Below, piece after piece: positions 27,331 through 40,271 of a stretch of DNA of 64,000 bases; the stretch's first letter is position 1; each line of letters begins with the position of its first letter. The notes under the pieces were generated by a model, which did not search any database, had not been told where the DNA came from, and saw nothing but the letters and a program-made list of their open reading frames with translations. Both the position numbers and the translations under genes were made by a program. The stretch is from positions 372,001 to 436,000 of the forward strand of contig WBMW01005475.1 in the NCBI GenBank assembly GCA_013396635.1, written 5' to 3'. The DNA comes from Penelope pileata (lineage: Eukaryota > Chordata > Aves > Galliformes > Cracidae).

Positions 27331-27395
27331 GGCCCGGGGGCTCAGCTGGTAGCAAAAAATGTTGTGAGACCCTGCTTGAGGTTCAACCCTGGGCC
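27331..27395 (+). pseudogene. tRNA-like relic with A-box and B-box matches
   Basis: GGGCTCAGCTGG matches the pol III A box TRGCNNAGYNGG except at its first base. Thirty bases later, GGTTCAACCCT matches the B box GGTTCRANNCC except at the last base. The ends GGCCCGG (27331-27337) and CTGGGCC (27389-27395) can pair over seven positions with one G-U, like an acceptor stem. The D stem is short (GCT/AGC), the T stem does not pair well, no anticodon stem is visible and the total is only 65 nt. It is not a working tRNA. It may be a degraded tRNA copy, a relic of a tRNA-derived SINE, or chance. Confidence 0.3.
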
Positions 27396-30231
27396 ATTGA
27401 AGTCTGGAAGCTCCACATAGGTGAAACATTGGGCCCTATAGCACGACGGTGAGGGGTTGGGAACCTGTGTGCTGCTGGGCAGTTCCTCCAGGTCCATCCC
27501 CAAGCAACCATCTGCCGTGGCTTTCCACTGGAGTGGAAAAGGAGCACAAATGGTAAAAAAATGGGTAAATCAGTGACAGCACTCACAGATACGAGCACAA
27601 AACTCACAAAACTTTGGAGAACTACCATGGCTGGGGTGGTTCTTTGGGGGTGAAATTGCCCTGACAACAGACATGTGGTCGAAGCTTAATTCACAAGGGA
27701 GAACAGGCACTCCACTAGTGTGCCAATTGCTTTCCACCCCCAAAACAAAGAGATTTTAATGATTTGTAGCAGAACAGTGTGTATGTGTTACCTAATGTGC
27801 TTAGAATGACTTGATAGAGCAATGCAGGAAGCGAAGTGGATAAACAATCACTTTTTATTCTTCTTTGTTCAGAATTTAAACAGCTGAGTTCTGGTCATCC
27901 TCTGTAATGTTCGTTCCTCTGGAAATGCTTTCCCATGCAGTGCAGAACTTCATGCCAGAGGCGAATGCATGCAAGCAAAAGCTACGTTTTGCAAATCACT
28001 ACCAGAAAAACGATGTCACTGGTGCTCTCAACCTGCAACGTAGCTGGCAAGGCACATTGTTAAGCATTCCTATAATTCTTAAATGTCAGCTTATTGGCAC
28101 CAAATGGAAAAAAAACAAAGCAAGGAGGAAATTAATTCAGTAACCAAGAATTCATTTGCAAAATTGGGAGGGTATAATCTGCGTTACTATAGCATGGAGT
28201 ACACCAAACCGACGCTCTGCTAGGATTTGTTTTATGACTTTGAATTAGAAGAAGCATGTTTCCATCCTTGCAAAAGCTGGTGTGAAAGAAGCACCAGTTC
28301 CCAGGCTCTTCTCCAGGGTATCATTAACATTTGTCCACACAGTGCTTTGACTGCGGGGAAAGCACATGGGAAGTTGTGTTGCTGAGCTGATGGAGGAGCT
28401 GAGCAGAGGTGATAAGGTTTCACATGGAGCGTATAGAACTGATGTCTGATCTGTGAACTTTGATCAGAATCACAGGAGGGTGATTTGCGTTACTCTGACG
28501 TATTAAATTTGTCAGAAGATGACACTTTTAAAAACGATAATGACTAGAAGTAAGAACGTCTACTTTAATAAAAGAAATCAATCATTTTTTTTTTCCTAAT
28601 GGTTTTTGAGCGCTATTGTCTGAAAATATTTGCAACGTGAAACGTGTGATTGCTTGAGGTGAAACACGGCGCGGAGCTCACGGCGTGCATCACGGCTGCG
28701 TTGCGGTTGGTCATCACGGGGAGAGACGGAGCTGTCTGCAGCCACACTGCCTCCTTCCCTGCTGGTAATTTAAGTGGTGTAGGTGAAGCTTCTGTTACTT
28801 TGGATTCTCTTTATGTAAGCTTCACTATTAGATAAAAGCCAAGATTGGAGATGGTTGGGTATTTTAACTCTCTCCTTACCGTTATCCTGTGATACAGGGG
28901 AGAAGTCCAGCTGTGCTTGTTGGATGTTTTTCATTCTAAGGATCATCTTGTGTTTGTTTGTGTCCTGAGGTCTGTCTGGGGGGGGGTACCTTTACCTCTT
29001 TCATTCCCGTGTCAGGAGAGAAATGGAGAGCTAGAGAATATCCACTTTTAAAAACTTGCACCTAAAATTTCTGTATTACATTTTGAAGACTCAAGATTCT
29101 CTTTGTGATCTCTCTGTGTGGGTAGATTAGGACTTTGTATTTAAATTAATTCATTCTTGGTCCTCCTTACTTTTCTTTTTTTAAATGTCTGGAACTGTGC
29201 CTTGCATGGAAGTGATGTGGCCGCAATAACAAACGTTTCCATGGAATACTCAAGTTCGGGCTGTCGATGGAAATTGAGCTCTCCTGTCAAGTGCCCCATG
29301 GAAGCCTCCCTCCTCCTCACACCCATCCATCACAGCAGCTTTCTTTAGCAGTCACCCTGATGTGATTTTAATTCAAAACAGAAGTTGATGACCGCTTAAT
29401 AAGACGCTCGTTACTTACTGTCATGCTTGACACTTGCTAAGAAAACAATGACAACGCTGTGAGCTGTGTTTCCATCTTTTTCGTAGTATCGGTGTCTCTA
29501 ACCTGTAGTTCTGGAGTTTGTATTGCGTGGGGAAATACAAAGGGAACTCCTCGAAGTTGAGACTCAAGGTTACCAACACTTGGAGTTCTGTATCCCTCTT
29601 CTCTGTGCAAATCAGAGAGCATCTTGCTGAGGTCTTGGGCTTGCTAGGGGGAAAAGCAGGAGTGTTTGACCCTGCGGTTAACTTCTGTCAGATTTACGCT
29701 TTGTCTCATCCTTTCTGGGGTTTTTTTCTTGCATTATGGCCATCGTGTGATTTTCTCTGTAAGTTTCCATGAGAAACTTTTAATGTAATTCAGATCATTC
29801 TCAGGAGTGCTGCTTTCTTACTGAAGTGCTCTTTAATCGACCAGGACTTGCCTGTAACTTTCTGCAGCTCCTGATTTATCGCTCAGTGACCTCCTCCCGT
29901 GGCTCCCCCTGCTCCCTTCCTCCCACTTTCCCTTTGAAGCCGTTATGCACTTCTGATTCGGACTGATATCAATCAAGCTGATTACATCACTTCATAATTA
30001 AAGTGTAGGAGGCAGTGTATTCATTTTCTTTTCCTTAGGACTTTTGCTGAACGTTGCAATACTATCGCTTTTCTGTTCCTCTGCCCAGCAAGGCTCATGC
30101 CATTGTCACATGTGCTTTTTTCCCCATCCATCTTTCTCCAGCGTGATGGAAGCCTGCAGTGTACGGTAGGAGCAGTGTTTTGTTACCCGGGCAACAACAG
30201 CCAAACTTTCAGATGTTATTTTGCTAGTATT

Positions 30232-30248
30232 AAAAAAAAAAAAAAAAA
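30232..30248. repeat. A17 homopolymer
   Basis: Seventeen consecutive A follow TAGTATT. It is a simple mononucleotide tract. Confidence 0.95.
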
Positions 30249-31421
30249 TCACTGCCAGTTGTGGTGTAAACATTTGCAACTCCCCTCAATGTCTTTGCTT
30301 TTTGGATTCAAAGTAAAATCACCGTTCTGGGTGGAAACTGAGAAATTGTTTTAGACGTTTTGAAGCAGAATAACAGATGTGTGTGGTTCTGGTAGATCCT
30401 CAGCGATCTGGTCGTGCTGTTTTGAAGTGGCATATTTACTGCTAGTCTCATCGCAGGGGATATGCCCTCTCATCAGCACGAACAGCACAAATTGGAGTTT
30501 TAAGTTATTTATGAAAGGAGTGAATGCTATTCCTGCTGGAAGTGGCTGAAGACTTTAGCAGAATCTCATAGTATGAGTTTGTCTGACAGCTAAGTACTTC
30601 AGCATTTATCTTGACCTTCTGTTCTAGGCATAACTCATCCTGGCAGGAACTTGAGACCGGAGGATGAGACCAGCAGGGTGACATTTAAACCATATTTACA
30701 TTTTTAGACTTGTCACACAAAAATGTAAAGGAAGACAGCCCTGGAAGACTTAAGTTCTCCTCTCCCTCTTGGCTTGGTTATGTCACAACAAAAACTTTCC
30801 CACCAGCCAGATGCTGGGTGAGTCACCATTTCTTTTTCAGTGGAGTAACCTCTATCGGTGCTGGTCAGTGGGAGCGAGTCTGGGTCACTCGTGGCTCACT
30901 CTTCTGGAGCTTTGCACTCAGCAGCTCCAGCTTCGTAAGATTACTCTGACCCTGTAGTATTTGTCTCTGAACTAGCCAGCCATTTCTTAATAGCACTCAG
31001 TTGTACGTTGACTAAATCCCAAAAATAACATTCTATTGGAATAAAAAAACCGTTTAAGCCAAAAGCTTCTTTAGTATTTCTCAAAATAGTGAGTTATTGT
31101 AGAGAGGTTTAATGGTCCACTCTTGAAAATTCTTACATTTGGAAATGGTTCCATCAATTTTACCGTACTTAACTGCTAACAGTAAACATTTCATCACAGT
31201 GTTGCAATTGTGTAGACTTGAATAATCTTTAGTTCTTAGACTGAATTAACTCAAAAGATTTTGCAAGCTGGAACGATGTAGAAGGCTGAGCTGAAATGCT
31301 TGGTGATATATTTCTGCTTTTTTTCGTTTTTTCTCCAAAAGATGATTGAGATGTCTGAAATAATGTTTGGTGGGCTGATTATCTGGCAGTCCTACCTCCA
31401 CGAGCACTTGTGTAGCTTGAA

Positions 31422-31459
31422 TAGGGTAACACTGATTAACTAGGGTGACACTGATTAAC
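31422..31459. repeat. 19-bp tandem repeat, two copies
   Basis: TAGGGTAACACTGATTAAC (31422-31440) is followed at once by the same 19 bases with a single A-to-G change (31441-31459). One mismatch suggests a fairly recent local duplication. Confidence 0.9.
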
Positions 31460-33893
31460 CTGCAAAGAGCTGCAGAAAAGAGATGGAGGAACCAGAGCCA
31501 GAACCTCAGCTTTAGAGGAGAAGGAGAGCAAGAAGTGCTCCAAGCGCTTCATTCAGGGAATGCCAGCAGGTACTACACACAAAACTATCTTTTGTGTAAC
31601 AGCTGAAATAAGGCTGCAGATTGTGATTTAGGAAGTACAACATCTGAAGGGAGCTGTTAGTTAACCACAGAGCTGGTGGGGGACGTTTCCCTCGGTGGGC
31701 GATTTCCTGAGAGCATCTTTGTACAGCGGATGAGTCAGAGGTACAGCGCAGATTTCCTTACGAGCCTCTTTAATTCGATACAGTGAATCTAGATGAGGTC
31801 ATTCTTCTTTCCACATCCAAGTAATTTTTACTGAAATTACATCTGCAGCTAAACTGCCAATTAATTATAATCAAGGTTTGCACATGTGCCAGTTTTGAAG
31901 TGCGTTTGTAGCAAAAGCCTGTGCTGTGCTTTGGTTTATTTAACATAATTTTATGGGGCTCGAGTGCGGCTCTGCTCAAAGTGGACCCCACTTGACGTCA
32001 GGAGGATGTGACCCCAGGGCATCTCGGGACAATACCTGTTCTTCTGCTTTGTTATCCATTTTCTGATGCTTATTGTCTACTTGTGACATGGACCCTTCAC
32101 TGAATCTGAAGTACAAAAAGCAGGTGTGCATTTGAACGACTGTCATAAGTACAGTGAGATTATCTGAGATCTTAGATCACGTGATACAAAGCTTGATTTA
32201 GGCTTTTCTTTCACAGTAATTAAGTTTGCATCCCTTTCAGCCAGAGCGATAGTTGAAAGGTAAAGTCTTAATTACACCGATTACCTTTTTTGCTTGCTAC
32301 CAGCCACTTCTCAGAGGAGCTGTGAGTCTGTTGGGAATGCTGAGCCCATCCTATGTGAGCACACACACTGCTGGCACAGCGGGAGCTTGAGGTGCTTGAG
32401 CTGAGCACCTGCACCTCTGCCCTCGGGTGTTCCCCTCAGCGGAGGCAGGATGGTTTGACCTGGAGGCAGATGCAGCCTGGTGCAATTTTTTCTGCTTTTT
32501 TCTGCCCCTTATGTTTCTCCAGTTTATTTACCAAATTAGATTGAACGCCTTCCAAACACCCCAGAACATTTCCCTATAAATTATTAGAGACAAAAAGGAG
32601 TTGTGCAGGGAATGTTAATAAAGATCACGAACCTCCAGCATGTTTTCCCTTGCACATCTCACCCAGCCCAGTGCATCTCTCTCTCCTGCGCTCAGGGCCC
32701 ATTACAGCATTTCACCGACTGCTGCAGCTCTCCATAAAACCATCGTGCTGGGGCCGTACCCGTGGGTTTATGGAATCCAGTGGATTTCCAGAGGCTGATG
32801 CTTGCCTCTGGGGCTGCCCTTGGGGATCTCTGAAAGGCAGCTTGCAGGGAGCGAGGTGCTGGGAAGGGGCTCCTGCTCTTTGGAAGATGCAGATGGTTTA
32901 AATATGCAAAGGCACGGCCTGCAGCCCCTTATCTGGCTCCATCCGACCGCACGAGCCAGAAAGATGAACGATTTTGTAAAGTTTGTTTAACTAACCACAA
33001 TAGCTGCAGTTTGTGTTCATGCACTTCTCCAGGATTTGTACCAGCACATTAAGGGAATCTCAAGTAGACATTACGGAATAAAAGTGCTGCTCGATATACT
33101 CCAAGTAAAAGCAGATGAGATGGTTTATTATTTGTTATGCAAGGAAATAATGCCACTGATAAAAATGTACTGTGGAGTTATTCTCCTCATTTTTCCACAC
33201 TTGGTAGACCCGAAATCAGTTTTGGTTTTCATGGCCTTTGGTTTGGGGAATTTAAAGGAGGTGCTCTCAGTTATATGGCTCTGTAGGGGTGTTAGTTAAT
33301 GAAGTTTTGACAGATTTAAGGTCACATTTTGCACGGTTCAATTCAGCACGCTTAGAAATACACAGCAGGGAGAGTTCCTCTCTCTGAATGGTTCTATCTG
33401 AGACTTTTATATACGCTGAATTTATTTTTGTATTGGCACATTTTATGCAGGAGATAAAGAGCGAATTTAGGTACAGGTGGTTGCTGGAGTCAGGAGTGAC
33501 TCAAAGCAAAGCTTTACGAGCTAGATCATTACCTTCAGGGTGATATCCTCATCTTTAAGAGGGGTGAATCCTTTCTATATTGTTTCCAGTTACATTAGCT
33601 CAAGCCTGCTTTTATTTTAAACAAAACATTGGGATGGTAAAGTGAATATATTACCTTAACCAAAGCTCTTGCAGTGTCATTTTCTGCAAAATCCTTATCA
33701 TACACGCTGCAATATTTGCGGACAGGTGAGGGGAGAAATTCAGTTTTGGCTGGTGGAAGATGGAGATAGGGTGCTTCAGTCAGGGACTCTGTCTTGTAGT
33801 CATTTCTTTACTGCTGGGTCTCCCACAACCTGTACTTTTTCCTTCTCTTCATAGCCTGATCCCTACCTGATATCTATCTCAAGTGGAAAGCAG

Positions 33894-33971
33894 ATCACAG
33901 AATCACAAAGGTTGGAAAAGACCTCTAAGATCATCAAGTCCAACTGTCAAGCCATCCCCACCATGTCCACT
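33894..33971 (-). mobile_element. CR1 LINE 3' end fragment A
   Basis: On the + strand it reads ATCACAGAATCAC, then AGGTTGGAAAAGACCTCTAA, GATCATCAAGTCCAAC and CCACCATGTCCACT. This is the reverse complement of the 3' end of avian CR1, so the element lies on the minus strand. Only about 78 bp of the 3' end is present, ending where a second CR1 3' end begins. CR1 copies are typically cut short at the 5' end and end in short ATTCTATG-type repeats rather than poly(A). No coding part remains. Confidence 0.9.
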
Positions 33972-34150
33972 CATAGAACCATCCAATCATTAAGGTTGGA
34001 GAAGACCTCTCCAATCCCCAAGCCCAACCCCAGCCCATCCCACCACGCCACTGAGCCATGTCCCCAAGTGCCACATCCCCATGGGTCTGGAACACCTCCA
34101 GGGACGGTGACCCCACCACCTCCCTGGGCAGCTGTGCCCATGCATTAGTG
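33972..34150 (-). mobile_element. CR1 LINE 3' end fragment B
   Basis: A second CR1 3' end in the same orientation starts CATAGAACCATCCAATCATT and then repeats the motif AGGTTGGAGAAGACCTCT. It goes on through GAACACCTCCAGGGACGGTG and CCACCACCTCCCTGGGCAGC, blocks typical of avian CR1. The match fades after about 34150. It reaches further into the element than fragment A and differs from it at several sites, so it is a separate copy and not a simple duplication of A. A 78-codon frame across both fragments is a by-product of the repeat. Confidence 0.9.
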
Positions 34151-34369
34151 ATCTTGTGACCCATCTTCTCTCTCTGCCCACCAAAAAAACATGGAAAAGA
34201 AAAATCATGCAACGAGGCAGAAACTAAAACTGTGTTGTCATAGCCTAATTTTTTTTTGGCAGCAGTCACTTTTGTATCTTGATGGAGCCCATCTGGGCAC
34301 AGACATTGTGATGGGTGCATTTTTAATTCAATAGGTATGCCCACTTTTGAGGAAATGTTTAGAATACGC

Positions 34370-34740
34370 TCTAAAAAGAATTAAAACATTAGCATACTTA
34401 ATGTGAATCGACATTACCTTATTAAAAATAGACTATTTTTTTTCTGTCAGCTTGATTGGCATTGTACTTATTGGCTTTATATTTCCAATGTGCTGTTCAG
34501 ATCGCTTGAAAATGTCGCTTTGTAGCAAATGATTGTAGCCGGTGTTAAATCTATTCAAAATAATTTAGTCGAGGCATTGCAAAAAGTAATTTTAAGCTTT
34601 CCAATTTGTATTTTCCAGTGTTTTCCCACAAATATCTTTGATTAATGCTATTCAGTATTTTAATGAAAGATATGAAAGAAAATGAATAATTAGGGATATG
34701 TAACGGCAGTGTAATTAAATGCTAAGTAATGAAAGTAACA
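34370..34740. promoter_or_regulatory. Candidate conserved non-coding element
   Basis: An AT-rich, complex (non-repetitive) stretch just after the CR1 pair holds many developmental-factor-like words: ATTAGCATA, CAAATGATTG, GATTAATGC, GAATAATTAGG and GTGTAATTAAATG. It lacks simple repeats apart from one T run. Conservation is inferred from sequence character alone and no alignment was possible. Confidence 0.25.
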
Positions 34741-37700
34741 GGTCATTTTTGCACTCTGACCTAGATGACTAGATATCATTGACTCCTCCTGGCTTTTAAT
34801 AAAGCCAACTGCAAGGCAATGTATTTTGCTGAGAACAAATATCACAGAAGTAATGCTGCTGAAGGTTTGCTGGCCTCCATGATTGGAAGCAATGAACTCT
34901 TTCACCTCTCAGATGTTTTCCCTCAAGGAACACAGAGAAGACACAAGATGTGGTGTGTTAGATGCTACAGGATGTTGCCCCAGTTAAACCCATCTATCAT
35001 CCTGTAAGTTCATGAAGTCAATGTTTTGTTGGCTCTAAGTGGCACGGTGGATGTTCTTAGCCTTAAGGCTCCACAAAGAAAACTTGAAGACTGAAAAGAA
35101 TCAGTTAGAGGGAGTTATCTTATTTGAGTGAATTTTTATCAACAGAGCTTCTTAGCATTTGGAGGAGCTAAATTCACATGTTTGAATGTATTTGGGTGGT
35201 TTTACCATCAGTGATGGCAGTGTAGGAGGATGATAGGCAGGCATTTTCTCAAGTGTTTCTTTTCTAGGCATCTCGTAAAGCCATCACCATCCGTACACTT
35301 TTATACCCAAACTGTACTTTCATCAATATTTTAGCTAGAACATTTCAAATGTTTTCCTTTTTCCTATGCAAAACTCACTTCTTTTGTGCAGCGTTTGCTC
35401 AGATGCTTCCTTGCTGTGTGTAAGTGTTAGAGGATTTTCAGCTGCGATCCGTCTGCGAACAGCCACCCTTCCAGTGATTCAAAGTCTCATTTTTTATAGA
35501 AAAGTCATCTTTTATTGCATTCCTGCAGCAGCAATGGGAAAAAACGATGGAAAAAAAGGCACCAAAATCCCAGTGTGTCTTGTTTTTGAGCTTTTTATAG
35601 GTAGGCAGACATATGTGCTTGCCTAGGTTTATAAAAAAACACACGACAACAGTAGCAAGAATGTGTTTTAGAAGGCTCAATCTGCCAAGGACCAGACTGA
35701 GGAATTTTATTTTTTTTGTGTAAACAAACTTCAGTTTTCCCAAAGCAGTTACCTTTGTTTGAAGGTTGGGGTCTAGAGAATGGCTGTGAAAGTTGTTGTC
35801 TGGAAGAATCATTTTGTGTGATAAGTGAAATCAGCAGAGGATGTGATATGAATGGAACCACGGTTGGAAGTGGTGTCTGAATAATTTTGGAAGAAACTGG
35901 AGGAAAACCTATTATATTTTAATCTTTTTTCTTTTCGTTATTATTTCCTGCCCTGGCAGTTGAATGTTGAGTGGAACTATTAGTTATGGGCAAAAATGGA
36001 AAGGAGGAGAGCAGAGAAAATAACTGGTTTTCATTACTACTACTAATTTTATTACTACCACATTTTTCATGGCAAACTCGCTGAAGAAGGGCCCAAAAAT
36101 AGAACTCTGGGACCTTCAGACTCAACGTCTTGGATGCTCCTAACCGCTGAGACTTTGAAAAGAGAACGGTAGAAAAATAATTGAGGGGAAATGAAGAAGA
36201 AAAGCACAAAATGGGAGGAAGGCCACGGTTCAGGTCAGTGGGAACACAGCTGGGTGCCACTGCGAGGGATCACGTGTCTGCTGCGGGTCTGAGCAGGGCT
36301 GGAGTTGCCATGAGGAGGGATGGGTGATGTCTGTGGGCACAATATGCTCCAGGTGGGCAGGAGGGATGCATCCATCTCTTAGCTCCTTTTATCAGATCCA
36401 TCAGTTCTTGAGTCTCCTTGAAAGCCATGGAGCGTGAAGGAAAATAAATGTTGGGTCAAGGAGGCTGCGGTTCTGCGTGCACTAGCAGTGCCAGGAGCTC
36501 GCACTTCATCTTAAACATCCGAGCAAAATACTTTTCCTTCTGGTATTTCTAGGATCATTTAAAATCAAAACTAATAGAATTGCACTTAGAGTTCTTTCTG
36601 AAGGAGTTAGGGAACATTTTCTTCTTCTGAAAGCTGCTGGGGATGTGAGGGACAGAGCTCTCTTGTGCTTGCTTTTAGCAGAGGCAAGTTGTGTCCTCCA
36701 GGGTCACCGTGCAGTGTGGTCATCATTGGGACATGAAGGTTGTGAAGGTCAGGCTGGTCACTGAAGGCACTTGAGAGCATTGGGAGCTTCAAAGCATCCT
36801 CAAAGATGCATAGCTCAAAGGTATTCTCATGTGTAAAGGCTCTGCGAGAGCTGAACGTCTCATCACTGTCAAGGCAACACCTTAGGCCACCATCAAGCAG
36901 TAATGGATGGCCAAACGTGTCCTTTTTCCAAATATTCCCCTGAATTATTTTTTAAAAAATACTTTTTTAAGGTCTGCTTGTTAATTTTAAAGGCAGTCAT
37001 AGGGTTGTTCTCAGCTCTGACCCGAGCTCTCACCAGCCCAAGGTAGCTCGAGCAAAACTCAGAGTCCTGCTGGGTTATGTGCAAAGTGGATGGAAGCTGC
37101 CTTCAAGCTGCTTGTTTGTGGGTGTTCAGAGCAGGAATTAATCCCTTCTGTTAGAAGGGAAGATTGTTATTTTTTAGCTTAGCCATATTCTGTTACCTGT
37201 TTTGGAGCAGGGAGGCAGGATGTTGGAGAAGCCCAGTGGAGTTGGGAAAAGAAGTTCATTTTCAGGGCAGATTGTTAATTTTTGTGGTATAATTCCTTTC
37301 TTTTAAGGTCAAGGGCAGGTAAGAATCACAGAGTTAAAGAATTGGTCTGGGAGCCAAGTGAGCAGCCCAAGAAAAGCCATGCACTCACACCTGCCCCCTC
37401 TGCTGTAGGCTCTGTTCCCCTGCTCCTCCTGTGCTGTTACAGAAAGCTGCCGATCCCTTTATGTCTTGAATTTTTGCAGCCTCTCTGTAGTTTCCTATAA
37501 AACTTTGGCATTTGCAAACAGGACAAAACCATGAAGTGAGGCTGATGGAAGTCACAGGGCTGGAGCTTTTATCTGGGTGCACGCTCTTGCTGATTAGGGG
37601 GAGTCTGTTTGGATGCAGTAGAGTCTGCTGTGGGAGCTCTGTCCTTTTTCACATTTGTTTGTCTGTCTGCCTGTCAACATCTGATTTGGAGAGAATTTCT

Positions 37701-39159
37701 TTGTTTTGGACCTTTCTACCCTATGTTAAAGGAAATGGGGATATCTCTTTTTATAAACCCCTTGGAATACCGTGAAAGAAGGTATTGAAAACATACACAG
37801 AGCCCAAGGACCATAACCAAACTTCCCACTCCATTGGCCTGCATTGGGCTTTTTCTGAACAAAATATTTATCCAAACTTCTGGCAGATTTTTAAGTTAAG
37901 ACAGCAATATAACAGGTTTATCTTAATCACCACCAGTGCCTAGAGAAACTTTAATTTATTGTTGCTTTTAATGTCAGTTCGGTTGGATTTCCCTGCCTGA
38001 ATGCCCTTGAGATTCTTAATGAGTTGTGTTATCTAACGACCAGGGTGTGATTAGCTCAGCGGTGTCGTTATGTGCTGTAGTCACCACGTTTGACACAGAG
38101 GTGTCCAGACATGGGCTGGGATCAACTGTTGCAGTCTGAGCCCCAGTTTGGATGGATCCTCCCTTTGGCTGAGCAGGTGAAACACGAGCTGCTGTGCCAC
38201 AGTGGCTGCAGGGGCAGCTGGAATTCCAGATCCTTCAAACAAAAAACACAGAAAAAAAAGGGTGGTTCAAGAGCCAGATGGTCAGATGGTTGAAAGTCTG
38301 GGATTCTGTCCCCTTTCGTACTTTTCTTCTCTCATTTGATTAGTGATAAATGGACAAAAAGAAGCCTAGCGAAGCAAAGAGGTGAGTTCTTCTGCACGGC
38401 TGCAGTTGGGACCGTGCCATGAACCAGAGAAGCTGATGCTGTTGCGAGTGTTGGGCTTCTTTGTTCTAACACAGGTTGTGTGCAAGAGTGAGGGGCTTTT
38501 TTGGTCCCTCGCAGTCATTCTGAGGTTTGTAGTCCAGAATTTAATGAGACAAAATGCGTTTCAGAGCTGCGGATCATCAATGGGACAGACCGCGATGTAC
38601 TCCTGACAATGCGTATCATGTAGTTCCAAAGTAAATACTGTAGGACAAGGGAATTTTGCTTACTCCTGTAAAAACAGAACGCAGCATCCTTTTGCAGCTT
38701 GGTGCTGACCGTGTCTCAGAACACCCAAGATCCCCATAAAATCCTGCCTACACCCCGGAGGTCGTTTATAGGGGTCACCTCGTTGCCTCCCACACTCCCC
38801 AGGGAAGGTCTGCTCTGCCCACTCCTCCAGGGCCACCCACCCTCCCATCAGCTGAGAAATCATACTTGGTTAAGGCAAGCTTTTGTTAAGAATGTTATTT
38901 TTGTTCTCTGTTCTCTTTCCTTCGTTTGAAAGGCAGCTTTTAAGTGCTGTGCTTCAGATACCCTCGTTTATAAAAAACAAAGCACCATTCGCAGCATATA
39001 GAAACTAAACCTGAATTTGTGTATTTTAGCTGAGATTGGGGACTTACTGTTGCTTACATACATGTATTTTATTCTGATCAGTGTTTCAAGTAGGAAATTA
39101 CAGTTGCTCTGATCACAGGAACATTTTTAAGTGAGCAATTCTAGGTGAACCAGCTGCTC

Positions 39160-39480
39160 TTTGGTTGCTAATGGGCCTTACAGCCTCAAGTAATGCAGAT
39201 GTGGAGAGTCAATGGCTGTGAGCATTAATTAGCAGTAATTTGTAAATCTACACCTTCGTGTACTATAGGAATACAAACATTACTGTAACAAATTGTCAAA
39301 AGTTGAATGTATTTGGCTGTGAGAATAAGTATCTTGGCTCTGTCTCTCTATTTATGTAACAGTAAAAACATTATTTGGGAAATTGCTGTGTGCTGTTGAC
39401 ATAACCACAGTGCCAGCTGCTCAGTCCGTCCCCACTTATTCCTTGCAATAATCATTAACAGAATTATGAATCCTGCATCA
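39160..39480. promoter_or_regulatory. Candidate conserved non-coding element
   Basis: Complex AT-rich sequence about 1 kb upstream of the BANP penultimate exon. It contains GCATTAATTAGCAGTAATTT, CAGCTGCTC (E-box) and TTGCAATAATCATTAACAG. It shows no repeat signature and no coding frame. It could be an intronic enhancer or splicing-related conserved block, but only comparative data can tell. Confidence 0.22.
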
Positions 39481-40271
39481 GTTATCTTTTGTACCACCCA
39501 GGAGGGCTTCATGTATCATGAGGGCAATAACTGCTAGCTGCTTCTGAAAGCCACTATCTCTAGGTGCAAACAGTTCGCCAAAAAAGCTCCCAAAATAGCT
39601 TGAAGAATCTTTTGAAATGTTTCCCAGCCATAGGAGCACAGCATTTCCGTGCAAGGAGACAGCAGCAAACAAGCAAAACTCAACAAGGCCTGCAAATTAT
39701 CCAGTAAAAGCAATGCTTCATTTTTTCTCCCCATTTTTCCCTTCTCAAGTCTACGAGCCTTGCTGTTGCTTAGCTTGCAGCTACAGCTCACAGCAAAGCT
39801 GGAGGAGTTGGGTGCACCCAGAGAATACAGCCATGGTCCTTAGCCTGGGATATCAGTGTGCTGAGTGATATTGGTTGTTGGAATGATCTCATTCTGTATA
39901 TGGGAAAAGAATTAGGATGAAAATTGACATATTTACCATAGGCCAATAGGATGATTTGTTCCTTTGCTAATGCTGATACTTGCAGGCTGCAGCTTGTTTT
40001 GTGGTAGGGATCCTAAGAGGGTTGAGCATTTCCAGGTACGGTGCTTGTTAGCCCTTCCAGTAAAGGGCTGCAGGAATCCAGCTCTCACAAAGCAAAACGC
40101 AGCGAGAGTCTTGTGAGAGAACCTTACCATGTGTGCACCACATCCTTTTGGAAACCCACATGATTTAAACTGTCACTGATAGACATGTTTTCTTGTGTTT
40201 CTGTTTAATCGCCTTTGGTTTTGCATCTGTTTTCAGTTAGGCGTTTCATAATGCATTTCTGGCGGTGCCTG

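Larger units (their letters stand above)
22441..33890. other. BANP: Intronic block without supported genes
   Basis: Apart from the CpG/G4 island and the tRNA-like relic listed separately, this holds homopolymers (T12 at 22919-22930, A17 at 30232-30248, G9 at 28978-28986) and a 19-bp tandem repeat at 31422-31459. A 167-codon minus-strand open frame at 24464-24967 is discussed under findings. Nothing here has the properties of a known exon. Confidence 0.6.
34151..40270. other. BANP: Intronic block without supported genes
   Basis: No exon is seen. The block contains two AT-rich stretches with homeodomain-type TAATTA motifs (34370-34740 and 39160-39480), listed separately as possible conserved elements. 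The remainder is ordinary intron sequence with short homopolymers. Confidence 0.6.

Noticed and set aside
38046..38070. GTGATTAGCTCAGCGGTGTC, resembling a tRNA A box
   Set aside because: No B box follows at a suitable distance and no stems form.
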